A DNA stretch of 61,088 nucleotides. Source: Chlamydomonas sphaeroides (Eukaryota; Chlorophyta; Chlorophyceae; Chlamydomonadales; Chlamydomonadaceae). Position numbers and translations under genes: made by a program. Location of the stretch: positions 1-61,088 of the forward strand of contig BDDC01000407.1 of the NCBI GenBank assembly GCA_001662425.1. The letters run 5' to 3'. The notes beneath the pieces were generated by a model. It was given only the letters and a program-made list of their open reading frames with translations. It did not search any database and was not told the origin of the DNA. Positions 1 to 8,337 of this stretch are shown in pieces; the first letter of the stretch is position 1, and each line of letters opens with the position of its first letter.

Positions 1-720
1 AGCAGGTAGAAGATGGCGTTGATGTTGTCCTGAGGGAATTGGTTTGATTGGGGTGGATGGTTAGTGTGTGTTGAGGGCGGCTGGCAGGCGCAGCAGAGGC
101 CAGCAGAGGCCCACACGGTTCCTGACCTCCCCAGCGCCAGGACCGCAACACCCAGGCCCCACCACCCTCATCGCGCTCACCATGACCAGCACCAGCGCGG
201 ACGCCAGGAAGGTGAGCGCCACGGGCTTGGCGCGGCGAATAGCGGAGGGGAAGAGCGTCAGGCCGGCGGTGAGCGCGAAGATGGCGAACTCGAGCTGAAT
301 GATCCACCACTGGTACTGGAACTGGTACTGCGGCTGCTGCGGGTAGGGGATGATGTACTGCGTGGACTGGAACACGTCGTCGTACACGGCCCTGGTGGCG
401 GCGAGGCCCTTGGCGTCAAGGCCGTTGAACAGGGTCAGCGTGTTGGCCTTCTTCTGCAGGAGAGCTGCGAGGAGGGAGAGGGAAACCACACGTCAGCATG
501 TTGCTGAGGCATTTGGGGAGCGCCGGGCACTAACTATAGTGCGGAAACCAAATGTGGGTCGGAGTGTCAGAGGGCGCAGGCAGGGGTGCGGGGCCGCGCT
601 GTGCCGCAGGGTTTGGGGACGGACGGGACACGCACCCGCGCCGGCGCTGACGACCACATAGGCGCAGAAGGTGAGGACCTGTGCGAAGCACAGACCCGCG
701 TAGATGATCTTGTTGCTCAT
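1..720 (-). CDS. Four-TM membrane protein, copy 1 (3' part cut by window edge)
   Basis: This is the left copy of a tandem pair; the product is not recognised. Exon 1 is 720-636, starting with MSNKIIYAG. Exon 2 is 464-181, and only the first 29 nt of exon 3 (29-1, encoding DNINAIFYL) lie in the window. Donors are GTGCGT and GTGAGC and acceptors are CAG/TAG-like; phases (1, then 0) match the complete copy at 2657-3698. Exon 1 carries a hydrophobic helix. Exon 2 carries a Tyr/Gln/Pro-rich hydrophilic stretch with PYPQQPQYQFQYQ, then two hydrophobic helices. It differs from copy 2 at only a few residues (LFNGLD versus LFDGLD, IIQLEFAIF versus IIELEFFIF). The start is the first ATG in the conserved frame. 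The last exon lies off the left edge, so the copy cannot be judged intact. Probably an integral membrane protein. Confidence 0.8.
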
Positions 721-1032
721 GGTGGTGGGTGGTGGTACCTGGGGTGGCCATGGCGACACAGGGATGGTGAGGAACGTGTAAGGCAAGCAGGTTGCACAAT
801 TGAGAGCGGTTTGACGTTATATTGCCCAAGTGGCTGCTCCTATTCAACTTTCTGACGGCGAGCGCTACGTTTGCAATATCGCGGCTGAATGCCGCGAAAC
901 TGAACGAGCCAGCTGGCGTGCCAGCGAGGTCCCCGATGGATGCTACATGAAGATTGACGTATAGCGCCTTCTAGTTTACTACAAGCGCCTAGGTATCGAT
1001 CGTGGGCGCCAGCTCGCCGGCGCATGCGTCGC

Positions 1033-1214
1033 TCACCTAGCGACGAAACAAGTCCGAAGTGGCTATAAGAGCTCAAGTGATGTGATGCGTGTAGCTGCGA
1101 GTAGCGTGCAACACTGACAAGTCAAATAAGCCGACGTTTGGAAGTAAGTACCCCTGTGTACGGCAAGGAAACGCTTTCGCTGATGGTCGGAGGGTGTGTG
1201 GTAGCACATCGCAG
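1033..1214 (-). promoter_or_regulatory. Upstream conserved blocks of four-TM copy 1
   Basis: Three short blocks recur upstream of both four-TM genes at nearly the same distance from the ATG: TCACC(T/G)AGCGACGA about 315 bp upstream (1033-1046), GTAAGTAC about 425 bp upstream (1144-1151), and a ggtcggagggtgtgtggtag-type block about 465 bp upstream (1181-1214). The flanking sequence has otherwise diverged. The blocks may be promoter elements or 5' UTR left from the duplication; no function is shown. Confidence 0.45.
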
Positions 1215-2176
1215 TCGTCAACTACGCGCACACATGCACATGCAAAGCTGCCAACTTGTGGACTAGGCAGCGGCGCAGCGTATGGGAGACTTCCTTGAAC
1301 TATCGCTCGGCGTTTTGCCTGAAATGTGAAAACCGTTGAAAACCGAGCGCAGCCGGGCCCTCGTCACAGCCCCCTCGACCCCAGGCCTGGCCGCTCATGC
1401 GGGCATCACTGGCACACAAGCTGTCGCTCGGTCAGCGCGCGTGCTGGCCGGCCGGGGGCCGTTTGGCAGGGGCGGGCAGTGCGGGTGCAAACGAAGTTGA
1501 AATGGTGGGACCCTAACCGTCCGTGACTGCGCGTGTCCCGGGCGGAACCGCTGCGCTCCCGTGAACGTGGTTACACCCAGCCCCCACGCTGCTGCTCGGT
1601 ACCCAGACCCTCCGCTGCCGGGTTTGCCCAGTGAGCGGCTGGGAGCTCTGGATTGCCTTGGCTGGGGCACACCCGAGCCGCTGGGTAACCGTTACTGCCT
1701 CAGGTTAGGGCGCTGCTTACTATGTAACTCGGCATTACTCCGTGTGCCTTCATCAGCGACTTTTTGCCGTTACACCCTCCTTAGCCCCCGGCCGTCGCTC
1801 TGCTATTGCGTGCCCGGCACCGCACCCCGCACAGCGGCCCGGTTGCGGGAGGGGCGCTTCGCGGCTGAGTAGCCCAGCGCCGTTGCTCAGGGCCCGTCCG
1901 CAAGTAGCCGCACCCGTCCCGACAGCAGTCAGCCGCTGCGGGGTGCTGCCAGAAACGCACCACTGGGCCCCCTTCGCTGCTATGATGTGGAGCTTGAAGC
2001 TCCGGGGACTTGGCTGTTGAGAGTGCTCAGCCCCGGTCTAGCCACACGGGTGACAACGTCGGTTTGGTTGTGAGGTAAGACACTCCGGCTTGTGACTCTG
2101 CCTGCCAGTGCACTGGGGCTTATGCCACACTCAGGAGGCCTACATCGTGGAGAGAAGAGTTCACAATCGAGCCTTG

Positions 2177-2181
2177 TTACA
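2177..2181 (-). terminator. Candidate UGUAA poly(A) signal for four-TM copy 2
   Basis: TTACA on the plus strand reads TGTAA on the minus strand, about 480 nt after the stop codon of copy 2. UGUAA is the established poly(A) signal of chlamydomonadalean nuclear genes. A match to a five-base motif is weak evidence on its own. Confidence 0.3.
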
Positions 2182-2656
2182 AGGCTCCCTCGGCTTGTCT
2201 GGCAAGGCTACCGCTAAAGCTTTCACGGCTTCTCTCGCTCCCTCAATGGAACAGGCCGCACTGGCGCAATCCCGGGCTTCCACCACCACACACATACAGG
2301 GTGCATGACACAACACCTTCAAATAGCACCACCACAGGGCGCCGTCAAAACTGTGCCCCCACCAGGGGCCATTATCACGTGAGCGCTCGACACGCCGTGC
2401 GGCTCAGCAGATGGCAGGGCTCAAGCAGCACGCCGTTCACTCAACCGAACTCATTTGCAAGACGCACTCGTACATGTCAGTAGTCATCTGTCAGTATTCA
2501 AATAGGCGCAAAACCCGCACCCAGAAACACAGGTGGCCAGGCATACGGATAGGTCGCAGGCCCGATGCCCGTATGTAAGATTATGCCGTTCCGGCGTCAT
2601 AAGGAAAACCCTCGGGATCCTGTAAAAACCCCAGGTTGTCGCAAAAGCACCCCGCT

Positions 2657-3698
2657 CTATGCCATGTCAGTCTTGGCGACAACAGCGGCGTGGGCAGGCG
2701 GCGCCTCGTCCTCGTACAGGCCCATGAAGATGATGGTGAGGCCGTTGGCCACACCCACCATGATCAGGCCGGCCTGGGGGCAGGGAGGGAGGCAGGAGGG
2801 GAGGGAGGGCGTGTCAGACACGCCAGGGCCCTGCCGGCCCCGCGGGGTAGGCGCAGTGCAGCAGCGGCTGCTGCCGATGCCAGCTGTGCCGCCCTGCCCT
2901 TGGCTCGCGCCTCGCCGCACCTGCGCCGTGGCGATGCGGTAGTCGTCGAAGACGGTCTTGGCCAGCTCGTTGCGGAGCAGGTAGAAGATGGCGTTGATGT
3001 TGTCCTAAGAGAGTGGTTAGGGAGTTCGGGTCTGGGATGGTTAGTTGATGATTGATTGTTGCAGGCGGAGGGAGAGCGCAGCTGAGTGCAGTGCGGTTCC
3101 TGGCCTTTCCAGCGCCGGGACCACAACACCCAGGCCCCACTACCCTGATCGCGCTCACCATGACCAGCACCAGCGCGGACGCCAGGAAGGTGAGCGCCAC
3201 GGGCTTGGCGCGGCGAATGGCGGAGGGGAAGAGCGTCAGGCCAGCGGTGAGCGCGAAGATGAAGAACTCGAGCTCAATGATCCACCACTGGTACTGGAAC
3301 TGGTACTGCGGCTGCTGCGGGTAGGGGATGATGTACTGAGTGGACTGGAACACGTCGTCGTACACGGCCCTGGTGGCGGCCAGGCCCTTGGCGTCAAGGC
3401 CGTCGAACAGGGTCAGCGTGTTGGCCTTCTTCTGCAGGAGAGCTGCGAGGAGGGAGAGGGAAACCACACGTCAGCATGTTGCTGAGGCATTTGGGGAGCG
3501 CCGGGCACTCAGTACAGTGCGGAAACCAAATGTGGGTCGGCGTGTCAGAGGCCGCAGGCAGGGATGCGGGGCCGCGCTGTGACGCAGGGTTAGAGGACGG
3601 ACGTGGCACGCACCCGCGCCGGCGCTGACGACCACATAGGCGCAGAAGGTGAGGACCTGTGCGAAGCACAGGCCCGCGTAGATGATCTTGTTGCTCAT
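2657..3698 (-). CDS. Four-TM membrane protein, copy 2 (complete, 189 aa)
   Basis: This is the complete member of the tandem pair. Exons are 3698-3614, 3442-3159, 3004-2921 and 2773-2657; phases close exactly to give 189 residues and a TAG stop. Four hydrophobic segments are visible: about residues 4-30 (KIIYAGLCFAQVLTF...), 66-86 (WWIIELEFFIFALTAGLTLF), 93-120 and 152-171 (AGLIMVGVANGLTIIFMGLY). A Tyr/Gln-rich loop sits between TM1 and TM2 and a short acidic tail follows TM4. There is no evident signal peptide beyond TM1. I do not recognise the family: four TMs and about 190 residues recall MARVEL- or tetraspan-like proteins, but no diagnostic motif is seen. It shares intron positions, and even intron 1 length (171 bp), with copy 1, so the duplication or conversion is recent. 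Function unknown. Confidence 0.85.
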
Positions 3699-4012
3699 GG
3701 TGGTGGGTGGAACCTGACGTGGCGGGCCAATCGCAGGAAAGGCGGGACACGGTTTCAAAAAGCGCAAAGGAAAGAGTTCATATCACGTCGGCGCTACTAG
3801 CACCGTGGAGCTCGGAGGAATGTGATCGACCAATGTTCCAGCTGTGCCTGACTCAACGAACAATCGTCGCCATTGCCGCCACAGTGCGCTAGCGACAACC
3901 CACAACGCCACTGCGGACCCTAATGTAATTTTATAAGCGCGACCTCAACGCTTGCCAGCCGATGGCCAGCGCCGGCGAGCGACCGGCAGGGACGGCGCAG
4001 CGACGCATTTTG

Positions 4013-4200
4013 CTCACCGAGCGACGAGAGAGGTCGGGATATCTTCAGACTCAAGTAATGGGGCGCGCACAGCTGATGAAAGCGTGCAGCGGGATTGGAT
4101 CGCATGTTTGCTCTGAGAGTAAGTACTGGTCGCTCGGCTGCGTACGGCAGCGAGCGATACACTTTCAATGATTGTCGGAGGCTGTGTGGTAGCATCGCAG
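4013..4200 (-). promoter_or_regulatory. Upstream conserved blocks of four-TM copy 2
   Basis: Counterpart of the blocks upstream of copy 1: TCACCGAGCGACGA at 4013-4026, GTAAGTAC at 4119-4126, and a ttgtcggaggctgtgtggta block at 4169-4200. Order and spacing are the same as in copy 1, within about 10 bp. They are candidate cis-elements shared by the pair. Confidence 0.45.
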
Positions 4201-5614
4201 CTAATTATGCTAGCGTACATATTGTGCGCAGCATCGTCTGTAAATGGAGCTTCCTGGTTAACGTCGCGGCGAGGCGAAATATCCACAAACCTCTCACGCG
4301 CGACCGCAGCGCCAACGAAGCATCTCCTGACGGCCCGACGCGTGTCGCCAGCGGGGCTGAAGTGTTAATGCGCGTGAGACGTACTTCCACAGCGCTCCTC
4401 GCCGTCCCGTCTGCCGCGTCCGGCCGCGTGTGCCTCTGTCTGCCTGGCGTCGCAGCACGCGTCGCAGCACGGGTACCCTCAGCTATCTCTGCTGCCTCTG
4501 ATGTTCCTGCCTTGCCTGCGGACCACGCATCCCTGACGCCCCCTGTGGCGGAGAGTGCATGATGTACCAGCACACGCCCCATATGGGCAGCTTGTGCGGC
4601 TCGCTGGGGGCTCGCACGTGCGCGCTCCTCCCTGCGGCCTGACCGACGAACGTGACGCGCCCACGGGCCGCCTCAGGCCTCCACGGGCGCCCGCGCTGCA
4701 CACCACTCCAGCTTGCGCGCCGCCAGCTCACCGCGCTGACGGTGCGCCCGCGGATACGCTTGGCGCAACGGTGTGGGCTCCAAGATGCTCCTGCGCTTCT
4801 CGTGCCGCGCACGCCGACATTTCGCGCGCCCAACCGTCTGCCCCACTAGTTGAGCGCAATGGGGCCCTGATATACGTTTTAATGGGGACGTGCCACTACG
4901 CGACACTTGTCCAATTGCCAACACGCCAGCAAGGGGCGAGGCTCCGCAGCAGGCGCATCGGTGGGCTTCTTCCGGAGGACCAGGAGAGAGTCAGTCCTGT
5001 GTAAAAGAGCTTACATCCGTTCTCCCCCTCCACTCGTGGCCTGCTGCACGACACGGCTGGCAGCAGGGGGCGCCCTGAATGTTGCCACGCCCCGGCAGGG
5101 CGCCGGCCGCTGCTGCTTCTGCGAGTCACAGTCAGCCCAACAACGGTCAACATAAGGGCCCAGGCGTTGCAGCTGCAGCGGCGGGGATTCGTGTGATGAA
5201 CGGTCCCCTACGTGATGCGCAGGCGCAGTGGGACCAGGGGTTCCCGGCTTCCAGGACGGTCCGAACCCCAAGATGCTCAGCACAAGCCTCGCCCCCAGCG
5301 AAAACGCGGGAAGGCCAGCCTACCAGAAGGGGACACACCGCAACGGTCTAGGCGAATGCCGGGGCAGCGGCCAGGTAAGCTGTGCTGACGGCCGACACAG
5401 CGCCCCTGAAGCGCAAATGTAGCCAATTATCGAGCACTTGGGCATGTCAGGTTTGCGGTGCGCGGCGGGGCTGCGAGGGACGCGGGGACGGGGCCCGATT
5501 GCGGGGGCGGACGGGTCTTGACGGGTTAATAGCCATGGCGTGGGCACGCGTCACAAGCCAAGAACCCCAAGCACGCTTAAACGTTGCACTTCCATGTAGA
5601 CTGGCGAGGCATAA

Positions 5615-5623
5615 TCTATATAG
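5615..5623 (+). promoter_or_regulatory. TATA-like element upstream of CMC4
   Basis: TCTATATAG lies in a locally AT-richer stretch about 190 bp upstream of the CMC4 start at 5812. The orientation is not certain because the core is nearly palindromic. Confidence 0.3.
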
Positions 5624-5811
5624 TACTCCACCTTACACGAGCAAAGTCCAGGTCGCGAGCTGTCATTGAACTCACGCTCCGGCCTCTGACCCGATACTGC
5701 GACATCGCCCTCGGCATCGCTGCAACTCTGAGCGCGTCAGAGGGTTCTGCGCCGCCCGGCGCCGCGCGGCCCAGCGCCGGCGCGCCGGGCGGGCCATCGA
5801 CGCTAGGAGGC

Positions 5812-6791
5812 ATGCGGTGCGACTATCAGCAACCTGACCCCAAGTTTGCGTGCAAGCTCAAGGCAAGCGGGGTCCTGAAACACGATGGGCAGGGATGCAG
5901 GTGCCTGGGGACGGGCTCGACAACCGGCCGGGGCGCCGGCCGGGGCGTTTGCTGTGGTCGGGTTGCCGGGCATCTGTTTGCATGCCCGCCGTTCAGATCA
6001 CCGTCGGCGGTGATGCGAAGCCCACTACGTCGTCACCACGCACTTTGTCGATTCTGCTATGGCTAGGTGTCTGATGACCGCCTGCCCCGCGCACCAGGCT
6101 GGGGTGTTGGGAGGTCCCCGGGGACCCACGTCCGCACGACATCCTGGGCACACACACACCGCCCCCCGCTGACCACCACCATCCAGCAGTGCCTCGCACG
6201 ACACGCTCTGCAAACATATGTACCACCCATCCATACGGCATCCTTAGGAATGCATGTGCGTGCGTGCGTGCGTGCCACAGTGACAGAGCACGTGTCCGCC
6301 CGCACCGTAGGCCTGCGCCATCCAGGAGTGCCTGGCTAAGAACGATTACGACCAACGCAAGTGCGGCGCGGCGATCCAGGTACGGACAACTCGATCCAGG
6401 AAGGGGGCGCCGCGATCCAAGAAGGGGGCGCCGTTCAAGTGCACGCGACGCGCCCCGGGGCCCACTCACTGGTCGGTAGCTGCCGCGGAGGCCAACCCGA
6501 AGGGGTCCAGCCCGGCACGCTGCCCACGCCTGGGTTGCTTCCCATCCGCCTCCACCACGCGCGACGTACCGCTGCCAGGGACCCAGGGCCCCCCGGCCCC
6601 TGGGGAACGTTACCTCGGGCACTACCTCACCTCCGCCTCCACCTGCCACCGCCGGCATGGCCTGCCCGCCCACACCCGGCCCTGTCGTCCCCTGTCGTCC
6701 CCTTCACCCCCCGCCCCAACCCCAGGCGCTGGTCGAGTGCTGCAAGTTCAACAGCGAGCCCAGCGTGCACTGCCAGGGCTGGGGGCTGTGA
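5812..6791 (+). CDS. CMC4: CMC4-type twin-CX9C mitochondrial protein, 61 aa
   Basis: A small CHCH protein of the mitochondrial intermembrane space; members are oxidised by the MIA pathway and CMC4 is linked to respiratory-chain biogenesis. Exons are 5812-5862 (MRCDYQQPDPKFACKLK), 6311-6379 (ACAIQECLAKNDYDQRKC then GAAIQ) and 6726-6791, ending TGA. Cysteines fall at residues 14, 19, 24, 35, 45, 46 and 56. C14-C24 and C35-C45 are CX9C pairs, and the set matches the animal/yeast CMC4 spacing except for one residue before the last Cys. Intron 1 (5863-6310) begins GCAAGC and ends TAG, so it is a GC-AG intron; intron 2 begins GTACGG and ends CAG. A longer in-frame N-terminus is open upstream, but the ATG at 5812 gives the usual family length of about 60-70 residues. 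The exons are too short to show as long open frames. The family assignment is firm; only the exact start is inferred. Confidence 0.85.
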
Positions 6792-8337
6792 GCGGGCCCA
6801 CGGCCGCAGCTGCGAGCAAGGCCCCTGTGGCCCACAAGCGCGCCACGGCCTGGGCGCCCCTGGGCCACAGCCCCGGGCGCGACTGTGGGTGCCGAGCAAG
6901 CCCCCGCCGGCGGCGGAGTAGCGGTGCCAGGGCTGGGGGCCGTGAGCGGGCCCCGGCCTCACGACGGCACGGCAGGGCTGCTGCCGGCGCCCGCGCGCCT
7001 GCGGTGGGCCCGCCGCGCCGTGCTGCCCGGGCAGCAGGGGGCGGTGGGGGCTGGCAGCCGCGCGGGATGCGCGGTGCAGCCGCCGCACCGCCGGGGCTAG
7101 GGGCTGCGGCGGGCGCTGCCGCTGGCCAAGGCCGCCCGGGGCCGGGGACGCACACCCGGAGGCCCGTGGCCGCGGCCGGCGGCAGGAGCCGCAGCACTGC
7201 CGGGCCTGGGGGCTGTGGGGGCTGCGGCCTGTTGGGGCTGCAGGACCACGGGGCGCCTGTAGGGGCTGCGGCCTGCGGGGGCGGCGGGACCCCGGGCCAC
7301 CCCACGACGGACGGATGTTCGGACGGCGACCGGCGGCGCAGCGCTGGCGAGGCTGGGGTGCTGGTGATGGAGCATGTGACCTGACGGCTGCTGGGCTCGT
7401 ACGCCCCTGCGTACGCCTGGCTGCCTGGCGACCGGCGGCGCCGCCAGGGCAGGGCGCGGGGAGCTGCCACCGCCTCTGGCCGGCTGCGAGCAGGCGGGCG
7501 GCAGCGCCGCCTGGCCGGCGGGGGGCGCGGCCGCAGCCCGCACGCGCACGGCCCGGGGTCGGCGGCGGGCGGAGGACCACACGGCTGGCGGATGGGGCTG
7601 CGGAGGCCTTCGGAGGCCTTGGCGCCGCGGCCGACTGCGGGGGGCTGCCTATTTACTATTGCAAGCTTAAGGTCTTGCGTCTTTGGGTTGTAATCGACCG
7701 ACGCGGCATGATGGCGGCTGAGCGCAACAGCAGGCCAGCGTGGCGTGGACGAGGGGACCCGAGCGTAAGAGCGTACGTCACCTCGTACAGGCCTCGTCAG
7801 GATACAGGGATCGCGAGCTCGCAAGAACACTTCCTCGAGCATCTGGCGCTGATGGTGATGAATTGGCTGATAGAGACACGACGCAAAGCAGCGCGCGGTG
7901 CGGATGCTGCCGCGATTGACTGACGTGGGGGGAGTTCTGCAGATCTGCACTGCGGGCAGAGAGAGCAGCCCAGACCACGCCCCGCTAGCACCGCTAGTAA
8001 CTGAAGTGTGTCTAGGTTGGCGTACGCTGGAGCATTCGTAGCGTAGGCCGGTAGAAGCCGCGCAGGCGTTAACGGTTTCGATGACGATGCCCCTTCGCCC
8101 GGCCAACAGCGCGTGGCAGAAGAACAGCGTGGTATTATGTGTGCGCTTTGGGTTTGCCGAGGAGGGTTACACCTCGAGGTGAAAGTCATGGAGTAGTTGA
8201 TGCTGCGGTACCGCACTAGAGCAATGTTCTGCTCCCCAGCGCACACACACCAGCGAGCATTCAGTCTATCATTTACAGCTCAAGAAGAGCGCTGTCACGA
8301 GCGGAAGCGGGGCTGCAGTCATATCAGTCCTCACGAT
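6792..8337. other. GC-rich CMC4 3' region and Myb upstream region
   Basis: 6792-7620 is extremely G/C-rich and low in complexity, made of degenerate repeats around GGGGCTG and GCGGCC. Long open frames on both strands (for example 6737-7384 plus and 6748-8106 minus) come from stop-codon scarcity in such DNA and encode only Ala/Gly/Arg/Pro mixtures. 7640-8337 is more AT-balanced and probably holds the Myb promoter and 5' UTR. I see no additional gene. Confidence 0.55.
7689..7693 (+). terminator. Candidate UGUAA poly(A) signal downstream of CMC4
   Basis: TGTAA is the first such motif I find after the CMC4 stop, about 900 nt downstream. That would make an unusually long, GC-rich 3' UTR, so the link is tentative. 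Confidence 0.25.

Larger units (their letters stand above)
721..2656. other. Spacer between the tandem four-TM genes
   Basis: About 1.9 kb holding the upstream region of copy 1 (721 to about 1300) and the presumed 3' UTR of copy 2 (2656 down to about 2170). Open frames of 60-100 codons here show no splice-phase continuity or domain. I see no gene. Confidence 0.6.
3699..5811. other. Intergenic: divergent upstream regions
   Basis: This lies between the divergently oriented four-TM copy 2 and CMC4. The left third carries the conserved upstream blocks of copy 2. The open frames at 4095-4562 (plus) and 4483-4833 (minus) are Ser/Ala/Arg-rich, lack recognisable domains and overlap each other, so I do not call them genes. 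A TATA-like element lies near 5615. Confidence 0.5.

Noticed and set aside
1144..1151. GTAAGTAC as a splice donor of an undetected plus-strand gene
   Set aside because: It matches a strong donor, but no upstream coding exon or downstream partner is visible, and the same word recurs at the same place upstream of copy 2, which fits a regulatory relic better.
4095..4562. 155-codon plus-strand frame upstream of copy 2
   Set aside because: Its first part overlaps the conserved upstream blocks of the four-TM gene, and the rest is low-complexity Ser/Ala/Val.
5993..6673. 226-codon minus-strand open frame
   Set aside because: It covers CMC4 exon 2 on the opposite strand, where the plus-strand cysteine pattern is unmistakable, and has no recognisable features itself.
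6748..8106. 452-codon minus-strand open frame
   Set aside because: It lies in stop-poor GC-rich repeats, has only Pro/Ala/Arg-rich content, and runs antisense to the CMC4 3' region with no domain.
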